This document shows positions 15,888 through 24,046 of a stretch of 26,748 bases of DNA, in pieces (the stretch's first letter is position 1; the number at the start of each line of letters is the position of its first letter). The DNA lies in NCBI GenBank assembly GCA_002308435.1, contig DBUY01000003.1, positions 3,802 to 30,549 of the forward strand. Direction: 5' to 3'. This DNA is from Proteobacteria bacterium UBA1278 (GTDB lineage: Bacteria > Pseudomonadota > Gammaproteobacteria > Comchoanobacterales > Comchoanobacteraceae). The notes beneath the pieces are model-generated. The model was not told where the DNA came from and ran no database searches. It saw only the letters and a list, made by a program, of their open reading frames with translations. Position numbers and translations under genes: made by a program.

Positions 15888-17156
15888 TCAACTTGGCATC
15901 AGCATATGATAAATAATACGATCACCAAACTCAGAACACTTGAGCGGCTGGACCCCCTCCAAGAATCGAGCAAAATCATATGTCACTTCTCGACTCGCAA
16001 TGGTTGTGTGCAAACTTTGTTGGATTAATTCAGCAGCCTCAACCCAACCCATATGCTTGAGCATCATAACAGAGGATAGAATCAGTGAAGAAGGGTTCAC
16101 TTTATCAAGCCCAGCATATGATGGCGCAGTCCCATGAGTGGCCTCGAAGACAGCACAATCATCACCAATGTTAGCTCCAGGCGCAATCCCGATACCACCT
16201 ACCTGCGCAGCCAAAGCATCCGAAATATAGTCACCATTTAGATTCATAGTAGCCACAACATGATGATCTTGGGGACGCAAGAGCACTGATTGTAAAAAAG
16301 CATCGCAGATTGCGTCTTTGATAACAATTTGCCGATTATCCAGGTGAATCACATGCCATGGGCCACCATCAATCGGCTCAGCACCATATTCGTCTCGCGC
16401 TAGTGCATATCCCCATTTTAGAAAACCACCCTCGGTGAACTTCATAATATTGCCTTTGTGAACAAGGGTAACACTGTCATGGTTATGCGCAATTGCATAT
16501 TCGATTGCCTGTCTAATCAGGCGCTTACTACCCGCCTCAGAAATAATTTTGACACCAATACTGCACGACTCAGGAAAACGTATGCTGCGAACGTGATAAT
16601 CATCTTGCAATGACTTGATCAAGCTTTTGGCTTCATCTGTATCGGCATCAAACTCAATACCTGCATAGATATCTTCTGAGTTTTCTCGAAAGATATCCAT
16701 ACGCACCCGTTCTGGGTGCTGCATTGGACTAGGCGTCCCATCAAAGTAACGAATCGGCCGATGGCAGACATATAGATCTAGACGCTGACGCAAAGCAACA
16801 TTGAGTGATCTAATACCACCTGAAACCGGGGTCGTCAGAGGACCTTTAATCGCAACACCAACTGTCTTTAGATATTCAATGGTTTCGTCAGGCAACCACG
16901 CATCCTGACCATAGACACCCAACGCCTTTTCCCCAGCAAAAAGCTCCATCCAACAAATTTTCCGCCGACCTTGGTAAGCGAGGTCAACCGCTTTGTCAAC
17001 AACCTTCAACATCACTGGTGTAATGTCTACCCCCGTGCCATCACCCTCAATAAACCCAATAATCGGCTGATCGGGAACACTAAGATCGCCATTGTCATGA
17101 ACCTTGATCAACTGACCTGAACTAGGGATAGACACTTTCTTGGCGTGAACTGACAT
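15888..17156 (-). CDS. icd: Isocitrate dehydrogenase, NADP-type
   Basis: 422 residues, full length for the bacterial enzyme. GPLTTPVSGGIRSLNVALRQ contains the phosphorylatable/substrate Ser117 (Ser113 in E. coli) in GGIRSLN. IFRENSEDIYAGIEF and ATHGTAPSYAG are also family signatures. It converts isocitrate to 2-oxoglutarate with production of NADPH in the TCA cycle. Of the E. coli NADP-contact residues, the Tyr of SYAG, the Val of DKV, and the Tyr and Arg of TYDFAR are kept, while Lys344 is Ser here. NADP use is therefore likely but slightly less certain than for a perfect match. The gene is monocistronic and divergent from mnmA-mfd. The ribosome binding site is weak (GGAA). Confidence 0.95.
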   Translation of the reverse strand: MSVHAKKVSIPSSGQLIKVHDNGDLSVPDQPIIGFIEGDGTGVDITPVMLKVVDKAVDLAYQGRRKICWMELFAGEKALGVYGQDAWLPDETIEYLKTVGVAIKGPLTTPVSGGIRSLNVALRQRLDLYVCHRPIRYFDGTPSPMQHPERVRMDIFRENSEDIYAGIEFDADTDEAKSLIKSLQDDYHVRSIRFPESCSIGVKIISEAGSKRLIRQAIEYAIAHNHDSVTLVHKGNIMKFTEGGFLKWGYALARDEYGAEPIDGGPWHVIHLDNRQIVIKDAICDAFLQSVLLRPQDHHVVATMNLNGDYISDALAAQVGGIGIAPGANIGDDCAVFEATHGTAPSYAGLDKVNPSSLILSSVMMLKHMGWVEAAELIQQSLHTTIASREVTYDFARFLEGVQPLKCSEFGDRIIYHMLMPS

Positions 17157-17177
17157 GGCGTTTCCGTAAATGAACTC

Positions 17178-17206
17178 AAACTAAATCATCATACCCATAA
17201 TGTCAA
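17178..17206 (-). promoter_or_regulatory. Candidate promoter of icd
   Basis: On the minus strand a consensus TTGACA (17206-17201) is followed after 17 bases by a poor -10, TAGTTT (17183-17178). The predicted leader is about 15 bases. A second consensus TTGACA lies further upstream near 17290, so more than one promoter is possible. Confidence 0.4.
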
Positions 17207-17359
17207 CCTAGCGCACATTGAACGGGTCACTGAACATACAAGTGATGATGAATAACGTCCAGTAGCTATCCAAGACAGTAATGTGAATGTCAACGTGCAC
17301 CTATCAACCGACATTGAAGGGGCATATCAACAACGGGCATAGAATAAATGCAGGCAATA

Positions 17360-17368
17360 TGATAAAAT
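17360..17368 (+). promoter_or_regulatory. Candidate extended -10 promoter of mnmA-mfd
   Basis: TGATAAAAT fits an extended -10 (TGnTAtAAT) and would give a leader of about 20 bases to the ATG at 17395. No good -35 was found. Confidence 0.35.
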
Positions 17369-17394
17369 TAACAACCACATAACGACACAAACCA

Positions 17395-18477
17395 ATGCAG
17401 AAGAAAAAAGTCATGATCGGTCTATCAGGCGGCGTTGATTCCGCAGTTACTGCTTGTCTCTTAAAAGACCAGGGAGTTCACCTCGAGGGTGTTTTCATGC
17501 GCAATTGGAACGACGAGGATAGCGCATGCCAAGCAACGACAGACGAACACGACGCCAAACAACTATGTACACAACTCGACATACCATTCCATAGTGTCAA
17601 CTTTAGTCAGCGCTACATGGATAGAGTATTTTCTGTGATGCTTGAAGATTTAAAAAAAGGACTTACACCAAACCCAGATATTTTGTGCAATCAGGAAATC
17701 AAGTTTCGTGTCTTGCTTGACTATGCCAAACAACACGGCGCTGACCACCTCGCAACTGGGCACTATGCGCAAATCGGCAAGTTTAACAACCAACCAGCAC
17801 TCGCACGATCAGTTGACGATAATAAAGATCAAACCTACTTCCTGTGCCGTATGCCAAAAGACGCACTATCTAACGTATTATTTCCTATTGGCGTATTCGA
17901 CAAACCAGCAATAAGACATCGAGCAGTGCGGTATCATATCCCGCAAGCCAAAAAGCCAGATAGTACTGGAATTTGTTTTATTGGCGAACGAAAGTTCAGC
18001 GAATTCATCAGCCAATATCTTCTAGATATACCCGGCAATATTGTTGATATCCATGGCAAAAAAATTGGCGAACACAAAGGGTTATTTTTCTATACCATAG
18101 GACAGCGGAAAGGCTTATCAATCGGTGGGCTGAAAAATCACGATGAAAAACCCTGGTTCGTAGTCGATAAGGATATACACACCAATCAAGTAATCGTTGC
18201 GCAGGGAGAAGACCACCCACGCCTATTTCATCAGAAGCTAGTTGCTCGAGATATTCATTGGTTGGTGAACCCGGATCAGCTCAACAGCACAATTGACGCC
18301 ACAGCGCAAATTCGCCATCGGCAGCCTTGTCAACCAGTGCATATTGAGTGGTCTGAGCATGAGATGATAGCGACATTTTCAACCCCACAACGTGCAATAA
18401 CCCCAGGCCAAAGTATTGCCATCTACAAAAACAACATCTGCCTGGGGAGTGCAATTATCACAAAGGCAATTCGATGA
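17395..18477 (+). CDS. mnmA: MnmA, tRNA 2-thiouridylase
   Basis: 360 residues. The PP-loop motif GLSGGVDSAV lies at 9-18. The catalytic cysteines are Cys98 in NPDILCNQEIKF and Cys194 in DSTGICFIGERKF. MnmA adds sulfur to the wobble uridine (U34) of Lys, Glu and Gln tRNAs using sulfur relayed from IscS/Tus-type donors. The C-terminal barrel is present (QIRHRQPCQP). There is no obvious ribosome binding site ahead of the ATG. The stop overlaps the mfd start by 4 bases (ATGA), so the two are translationally coupled. Pairing mnmA with mfd is not the usual enterobacterial arrangement. Confidence 0.96.
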   Translation: MQKKKVMIGLSGGVDSAVTACLLKDQGVHLEGVFMRNWNDEDSACQATTDEHDAKQLCTQLDIPFHSVNFSQRYMDRVFSVMLEDLKKGLTPNPDILCNQEIKFRVLLDYAKQHGADHLATGHYAQIGKFNNQPALARSVDDNKDQTYFLCRMPKDALSNVLFPIGVFDKPAIRHRAVRYHIPQAKKPDSTGICFIGERKFSEFISQYLLDIPGNIVDIHGKKIGEHKGLFFYTIGQRKGLSIGGLKNHDEKPWFVVDKDIHTNQVIVAQGEDHPRLFHQKLVARDIHWLVNPDQLNSTIDATAQIRHRQPCQPVHIEWSEHEMIATFSTPQRAITPGQSIAIYKNNICLGSAIITKAIR

Positions 18478-21400
18478 TCGAAAAATCCCAGTCGCCCATT
18501 CAAGCGATTCACAATAGTCATCTAAGCTATCAACTCGCCAAATTGTGTGAGCAAGACAATAACGCCCCGTTTTGTATCGTTGTACAAAATAATAGTCAAG
18601 TCACACAACTGCATGAGGAGTTACGGTTATTTCTCCCTGTATCGGCGCACCAACGCATCCTGGCATTACCTGACTGGGAAACGCTTCCCTATGACAGCGT
18701 CAATGCACACCGACATATTGCTACCATACGAATTCGCACCTTGTATCAACTAACCCAACGAAAAAACCCGATTGTTATCTGTAGTTTACCGGCCTTCAGC
18801 CAACGCGTAATCCCAAGAGAATTCGTGATTGATCAGTGTTTCATTTGCCGTGTTGGTGAAACCATGACAGTAAACACTTTTCGATCACTGATGCTCGAAA
18901 AAGGCTACGACGAAGTACCGGAAGTCAGCGATACAGGACAGTTCGCGATCCGGGGTGCAATCTTAGATGTCATTCTCAGTGAACACAGTGCACTTGGGTT
19001 TCGTATTGAGCTATTCGACGACGAAATCGATAGTATACGGCGCCTCGATGTCACCACCAATCGTAGTGACACAACGCTGCCTAGCGTCGAGATTTTACCC
19101 AGCCGGGAGTACCTCAACAAACAGCCCAGTCATGACAATATCGAGAAGGTACTTTGTCATTGTCCGCCCCACCTACAGTCAGTATTAGCGAAACTACTGC
19201 GCCAGCCAAGCCTCATCAACGGTGTTGAGTACTATCTCCCCTTCCTGCATAGCTCACTTGATCATATCGAAGATTACCTAGCGAAAAATACGCAGTTTAT
19301 CATCCCCAAAGAACTTGACACCCAATGGCCTCAGGAATGGCAGTCAATCGAGCGTGCATTCACAAAACAACTTAATCAGAACCGCCCTGTAGCAAGCCCC
19401 GCTAGTCTATACATTGATCCGATCAAGTTTTTGTCCACGCAACATACACAGACATACAGCGTCCACCCGATTGAAAGTAAAGACAACTCAGCTGCTAAGC
19501 TTCCAGAGCTCGTCTCGCATCCAAAGCTGAAGCACCCTTATCAGTCATTGACTGATTTTGTCAACACACAACCCCACATCACCCTATTCGCACACAATCG
19601 ATCACGCAGCGAGAATCTTCAACAAGCACTGCAAAGTGATGGGATTAAAGCAAAACTGATTGAAGCAACCGACAATATTGACTCAGACTGTAGCCTACAG
19701 ATTCAAACTGGACCGCTACGACAAGGGTTTATTTGTACCGAGACAAGCATTGCATTTGTCAGTGAAAATGATCTCATAGGGCGGATCATTAATCCTCATG
19801 AGCGTGTTTCGAAACCACGGATTGACCAAGCTATAGAAGATTGGGAGGTAGGCACCATCATCGTGCATCGAGATTATGGCATCGGGCGATTCTTGGAGTT
19901 TCGATCAATTGAACGCGACAATACAACCAGTGACTTCCTTGTGCTTGAATTTGCAGATGGTGATAAATTATTCGTAGCTACGCAACAATTCCACTTACTC
20001 AGTCGCTATATTGGCCCAAAAGTCAAATCAGTCATCCTGACTAAACTCGGGGGTAAACGCTGGCAGATCAAAAAGAAAAAGGCCATTGAAAACGCAGATA
20101 TTTTTGCAAAATCACTGCTTGACCAACACGCACTGAGGCAAGCACAGACCGCACCGAAAATTAGCATATCAAGTGCGGATCTAGCACAGTTTTGTGAATA
20201 TTTCCCCTATACCGAAACTGAGGATCAGCTCAAATCAATTAGCGCTATTTTGGTTGATATCAATAAAAAAAAGGCCATGAACCGCTTACTGTGTGGTGAT
20301 GTCGGCTTTGGTAAAACAGAGGTTGCGATGCGTGCTGCTTTCGCAACCGTTTTGAGTGGATATCAAGTCGCGCTCCTAGCACCCACTACTGTTCTTGCAC
20401 AACAACACCTCAATACATTTAGTGATCGCTTTGGACATTTTCCAATCAGAGTTGCGACTTTATCTCGATTAATGACAAAGCAACAACAAACTCTGATCAA
20501 AAAAGAGTTAGCTGAAGGGAAAATCGATATCATTATCGCAACCCATAGCTTACTTGGCAAAGAAATCAGTTTCGCAAATCTTGGCTTGTTAATCATTGAT
20601 GAGGAGCATAAGTTTGGGGTCAAACAAAAAGAAATGATTCAGGCGATCGGCGCACGATCTCATGTGTTGGCAATGAGTGCCACGCCGATACCGCGCTCTT
20701 TACACATGTCACTGGCAAAATTAAGAGATATGAGCATCATTGCAACACCCCCAAAAAATCGGCAATCAATTACCACATTTGTTGATGTGTACAATGAAAC
20801 GATGGTACAAGAAGCATTGACCCGTGAAACCCAACGAGGCGGTCAATGTTACGTGATTCACAACGACATACGTTCACTCGAGATCATCAAAGAGACGTTA
20901 CAGCGCCTTTTGCCACAAGCTCAATGCCGTGTTATGCATGCGAAACAATCTAAAGTTATTCTTGAGCAAACTATGATTGACTTTCAAAAAGGCAGTTTTG
21001 ACATACTGCTGGCTACTACGATTATAGAATCCGGTATTGATATAGCAAATGCAAACACCATTCTACTGCTGAGAGCAGACTTACTCGGACTCAGCCAAAT
21101 TCACCAGCTACGTGGACGCGTCGGACGCTCTCATCATCAGGCATATGCCTACCTATTTACGCCACCCGTTAATCAAATGACAAGCGAGGGACGTGCACGA
21201 ATCGCGACGATCAAGAAGCAAAAACAGCTCGGTGCTGGCCTTAATATTGCAATTGAAGATATGGAAATCAGAGGTGCTGGAGATCTACTTGGTAAAAAGC
21301 AGAGCGGTAATGCCGAAGAAGTTGGACTGACACTCTACAGTGACATGCTTAAAAATGCAGCCAAACGGCTAGCAGGAGAGACACACATGGTAGAGGACAC

Positions 21401-21800
21401 ACAAATCGACGTCGATTTGGGCCTCGATATGCACATTCCCAAACAGTACATTCGAGATTTTGCCAAACGATTGTATTATTATCGCGCAATCAGTCGTTGT
21501 GACGATCAGGATAAATTACATGCGATGCAAGCTAGCATGGAAGATCAATTCGGACTTTTGCCTAAACCTGTTGCAAATCTACTCATACACCGTGAAGTTC
21601 AAATTCGCGCGGCTCGCTTTGGCGTCAACCGAATCATTGATAAGTCAGACTACAGTGAATGTCAGATGCAGAATCCAGAGGCATTACGGAAATTAGCCAC
21701 CACATCAAAGCTTAATCACCTAGACATACGCATAATCGGCACGGCGATTCGCGTCATGAAAGGTGGCAAAAAAGTAGACTGGCAGAAGATATTTACCTAG
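18474..21800 (+). CDS. mfd: Mfd, transcription-repair coupling factor
   Basis: 1108 residues. The N-terminal UvrB-like module (about 1-340) has LALPDWETLPYDSV and IRGAILDV followed by FRIELFDDEIDSIR, the region that contacts UvrA. The RNA-polymerase-interacting domain is near 455-550 (VGTIIVHRDYGIGRF). The helicase motor has Walker A GDVGFGKTEVA (about 608), the DEEH box (about 708), MSATPIPRSL and LRGRVGRSHHQAY. The C-terminal regulatory domain is present. Mfd removes stalled RNA polymerase at DNA damage and recruits UvrA. The start ATG overlaps the mnmA stop. The end overlaps the end of a small minus-strand gene by 8 bases. Confidence 0.97.
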   Translation: MIEKSQSPIQAIHNSHLSYQLAKLCEQDNNAPFCIVVQNNSQVTQLHEELRLFLPVSAHQRILALPDWETLPYDSVNAHRHIATIRIRTLYQLTQRKNPIVICSLPAFSQRVIPREFVIDQCFICRVGETMTVNTFRSLMLEKGYDEVPEVSDTGQFAIRGAILDVILSEHSALGFRIELFDDEIDSIRRLDVTTNRSDTTLPSVEILPSREYLNKQPSHDNIEKVLCHCPPHLQSVLAKLLRQPSLINGVEYYLPFLHSSLDHIEDYLAKNTQFIIPKELDTQWPQEWQSIERAFTKQLNQNRPVASPASLYIDPIKFLSTQHTQTYSVHPIESKDNSAAKLPELVSHPKLKHPYQSLTDFVNTQPHITLFAHNRSRSENLQQALQSDGIKAKLIEATDNIDSDCSLQIQTGPLRQGFICTETSIAFVSENDLIGRIINPHERVSKPRIDQAIEDWEVGTIIVHRDYGIGRFLEFRSIERDNTTSDFLVLEFADGDKLFVATQQFHLLSRYIGPKVKSVILTKLGGKRWQIKKKKAIENADIFAKSLLDQHALRQAQTAPKISISSADLAQFCEYFPYTETEDQLKSISAILVDINKKKAMNRLLCGDVGFGKTEVAMRAAFATVLSGYQVALLAPTTVLAQQHLNTFSDRFGHFPIRVATLSRLMTKQQQTLIKKELAEGKIDIIIATHSLLGKEISFANLGLLIIDEEHKFGVKQKEMIQAIGARSHVLAMSATPIPRSLHMSLAKLRDMSIIATPPKNRQSITTFVDVYNETMVQEALTRETQRGGQCYVIHNDIRSLEIIKETLQRLLPQAQCRVMHAKQSKVILEQTMIDFQKGSFDILLATTIIESGIDIANANTILLLRADLLGLSQIHQLRGRVGRSHHQAYAYLFTPPVNQMTSEGRARIATIKKQKQLGAGLNIAIEDMEIRGAGDLLGKKQSGNAEEVGLTLYSDMLKNAAKRLAGETHMVEDTQIDVDLGLDMHIPKQYIRDFAKRLYYYRAISRCDDQDKLHAMQASMEDQFGLLPKPVANLLIHREVQIRAARFGVNRIIDKSDYSECQMQNPEALRKLATTSKLNHLDIRIIGTAIRVMKGGKKVDWQKIFT

Positions 21801-22050
21801 ACCACAGACACTCGAGGTTGATAACAACTTCCTCATCACTTTGATCACTACACACATCATAGTTCGTGTCAGCATCATCAAGCTCATCGTCACTGATGAT
21901 CAAGGGTGAAACAAAAACAGCATCGGGTGCAGGTAAATCCTCGAAAGCAATCGTGACAGTGAGCTCATTTTCAGCATCATTTGGCTTGGAAAATGTCACA
22001 TATGGCGTTATCGCTTCAATCAATTTATTGAACATGTCAGTATATGTCAT
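21793..22050 (-). CDS. Small acidic protein of unknown function
   Basis: 85 residues with about 20 Asp/Glu against 3 Lys/Arg. Acidic clusters are ISDDELDDAD and CSDQSDEEVV. It has no signal peptide; the first half could form short strands or helices (TVTIAFEDL). Not recognised. It is supported as a real gene by GGAG six bases before the ATG and by a near-consensus promoter just upstream. It converges on mfd and overlaps its last 8 bases. The extreme charge recalls DNA-mimic or chaperone-like small proteins, but no family match can be claimed. Confidence 0.7.
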   Translation of the reverse strand: MTYTDMFNKLIEAITPYVTFSKPNDAENELTVTIAFEDLPAPDAVFVSPLIISDDELDDADTNYDVCSDQSDEEVVINLECLWSR

Positions 22051-22085
22051 ATTAATCTCCGTTAGTTATCGTTTTTATTAACAAT

Positions 22086-22114
22086 ATTTTAATATAAAAT
22101 GAATGACTTGTCAA
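22086..22114 (-). promoter_or_regulatory. Strong promoter of the small acidic protein gene
   Basis: On the minus strand TTGACA (22114-22109) and TAAAAT (22091-22086) have a 17-base spacer: six and five of six consensus bases. The leader is about 30 bases and includes GGAG. Confidence 0.65.
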
Positions 22115-22159
22115 GAAAAGCACAGGAACACAGAGGGTTTTTCTGAGAAATTTATTGCC

Positions 22160-22208
22160 ATTAATGTAAGATTAAATGATATAAAATGTAGGATATATGC
22201 TATATAAG
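22160..22208 (+). promoter_or_regulatory. PmrA-box-like direct repeat and -10 ahead of an unknown gene
   Basis: ATTAAT (22160-22165) and ATTAAA (22171-22176) are direct repeats with an 11-base period (TTAA-N7-TTAA), the core of PmrA boxes in Legionella and Coxiella effector promoters. TATATAAG (22201-22208) lies about 24 bases further on as a possible -10, and no good -35 is present, as expected if an activator replaces it. The region is AT-rich, so chance is a serious alternative. Confidence 0.3.
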
Positions 22209-22231
22209 TGTTAGGACATAAGAGAATAATA

Positions 22232-23206
22232 ATGGACTATAACAACAATCAAGAAGATTCCTGGTCAAAAATGATGCGCAGAAGCTTACTAGCTGGCGTC
22301 TCTGAAAAAAACCCATTCGCACTTACAAGCGGGCCGCTTGGCCAGAGTGATGTTTCCGGCATTTCACTACTCGCAAAAAGAACGCTGGATCAGCAATGTG
22401 GTTCAATACTGAGCGTTGCTGACGAAATTTGGCTTGCAATTATCAAAATACAGGATTTGATGGAAATAAGAAACAACATCAATGAAAATTGCATGCAGTC
22501 AGAAGAAGAAGCAAACCGATTGCTCAAAGCAACCAATTCAGTGCAACAGTTAATCGAGCACATTTCGGCTCAAGAAGACACCTATATTACCTTGTCAGAC
22601 TCGATTAATCGCAACACGATTCAGATTGTTCAAAGTTATCTGGCATTAATGAAGAAAAGCTCAACGATAGCAACCACGATCGCAGATGAGGTATCGACTG
22701 AAATGAAATTATCGGTTAAACCTCAAAACCAAGGCGTTGAGAAAAGTCTACTGAGCGCAACATCAATTCAAGATCTGGTCAAATTTTCAATTGAAAACAC
22801 CTTAGAAATTCATACAGGCTGCAATCCTGTGGAGTTAGCGCAAGGCAAGCTCAATCATCAATGCTATGATGACTATATTGTCATACAAGCGTTTTTACTC
22901 ATCTGCTATCGATTTGCTATGTCCCAAGCCCTTGGCACGAACAATACATTCAATGCTTCTGGAGTTCTAAAAGCCTGCATTGCCAAGAAAGGAAGTGCAA
23001 CGAGCATTCTGAATGAATCAGACGTTGAGCAGACATTCAACTTACACGAGTTTTCAAAGCAAAATACACTGAGTGACCAGCTTCAACATGCACTGACTGT
23101 GAACCCTGACTTTCTTCGTAAATTAGAGTCTACGCTGAGTGACCTGAAAGAATTATCGGACAGTCGCAAACCAGATGACGACCAACAAAACGAAGAAGCT
23201 GCTTAA
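22232..23206 (+). CDS. Unknown helical protein with acidic C-terminus, effector-like
   Basis: 324 residues from the ATG at 22232, preceded by an A/G-rich ribosome binding site; a TTG 24 bases upstream is less likely. Not recognised. The protein is mainly helical with a coiled-coil-like stretch around residues 60-140 (rich in Ile, Asn, Gln, Glu and Ser), a moderately hydrophobic helix YIVIQAFLLICYRFAMSQAL, and a C-terminal tail DSRKPDDDQQNEEAA. Short Glu-rich C-terminal tails of this kind (E-block) occur in Dot/Icm type IV effectors, but no secretion system is visible in the window. It is a single gene divergent from the acidic protein gene. Confidence 0.75.
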   Translation: MDYNNNQEDSWSKMMRRSLLAGVSEKNPFALTSGPLGQSDVSGISLLAKRTLDQQCGSILSVADEIWLAIIKIQDLMEIRNNINENCMQSEEEANRLLKATNSVQQLIEHISAQEDTYITLSDSINRNTIQIVQSYLALMKKSSTIATTIADEVSTEMKLSVKPQNQGVEKSLLSATSIQDLVKFSIENTLEIHTGCNPVELAQGKLNHQCYDDYIVIQAFLLICYRFAMSQALGTNNTFNASGVLKACIAKKGSATSILNESDVEQTFNLHEFSKQNTLSDQLQHALTVNPDFLRKLESTLSDLKELSDSRKPDDDQQNEEAA

Positions 23207-23241
23207 TATACTCATAAATTGATATTAACACAACACCAGGC

Positions 23242-23270
23242 TTGACAATGCAAGGGGCCATTGTTACAAT
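23242..23270 (+). promoter_or_regulatory. Near-consensus promoter of the ZIP-like gene
   Basis: TTGACA (23242-23247) and TACAAT (23265-23270) have a 17-base spacer: six and five of six consensus bases. The predicted leader to the ATG at 23300 is about 23 bases and has no recognisable metal-sensor palindrome. Confidence 0.7.
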
Positions 23271-23299
23271 GTATCGTTAATTAAATAACGACGACAACA

Positions 23300-24046
23300 A
23301 TGCAACAGTTTGCTCTCGCCTCTTTTCTCACACTTGGTATGTCACTCACAGGCGCCGGTGTTCTGTCTGGTATTAGCCAACGCATCAACAAAACTAGCCT
23401 GATGCGTGTTCTAGATCAATCAATTCGCGGTCTAATGCTTGCGTTTGCTATTTACCACATTGGCCATGAACTCCTCGAGGAGTTCAGTCTGCCCGTGCTT
23501 TGTGCGCTAACAGGTGCTTTCTTTGGAATCCAGAAGCTAATTAGCTGGATATACAGCCAAAGCCAGACACCGTTATTACAAGAGCGCTATCCTTGGCTAA
23601 TCTACACGCTGATGTTTCCACATTTTATCACAGAAGGCTTTGCGATCGCCCCACATGCCAGCAAGAATCCAATGGGGATTGTCGTTGCCGGTTTTCTGCT
23701 GCATAAGACGATCGAAGTTGCCATGTTGACCGCCAGCACAAATCACCAAATCCACTGTCGGGCTCAACGAATCGTGCTTCAAGCACTATTTGTTACACTG
23801 ACACCAATTTCAATTCTCCTCTACAGCCAGTATCACAACTTTATTCAAATCAGTCACGTCCTTGTACACATCACTGAATTTCTCAACTTTATCGTCTTTT
23901 TGCAACTGGCAATGTTTTGTGAGTTCTGCAAACATAACCAGGAAAAATCATGGCTTGAGCGCAATTACGGCATCATACTCACATTCGCGACGTTATCTGT
24001 CGCCGTATACATAAACCCTCACCTATTTGGCAGTTGCAGCTGCTAA
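23300..24046 (+). CDS. ZIP-like integral membrane metal transporter (putative)
   Basis: 248 residues with about eight hydrophobic helices. Helix 4 has HFITEG (His108, Glu112) and helix 5 has HKTIE (His135, Glu139). This reproduces the spacing of the binuclear metal site of ZIP transporters (HNxxEG on helix 4, HxxxE on helix 5, about 27-30 residues apart). IYHIGHE in helix 2 adds further His residues. ZIP proteins import Zn, Fe or Mn into the cytoplasm. The C-terminus ends with the Cys pair FGSCSC. The helix 4 motif is divergent (Phe for Asn), so the metal and even transport itself are uncertain. The gene has its own strong promoter and no clear ribosome binding site. Its 3' end overlaps that of the convergent monooxygenase by 4 bases. 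Confidence 0.6.
   Translation: MQQFALASFLTLGMSLTGAGVLSGISQRINKTSLMRVLDQSIRGLMLAFAIYHIGHELLEEFSLPVLCALTGAFFGIQKLISWIYSQSQTPLLQERYPWLIYTLMFPHFITEGFAIAPHASKNPMGIVVAGFLLHKTIEVAMLTASTNHQIHCRAQRIVLQALFVTLTPISILLYSQYHNFIQISHVLVHITEFLNFIVFLQLAMFCEFCKHNQEKSWLERNYGIILTFATLSVAVYINPHLFGSCSC

Noticed and set aside
17157..17394. Possible tRNA or small RNA gene between icd and mnmA
   Set aside because: No T-loop consensus or cloverleaf was found; the stretch is accounted for by the two divergent promoters.
22208..22231. TTG start extending the 22232 protein by 8 residues
   Set aside because: It overlaps the candidate -10 and lacks a ribosome binding site.
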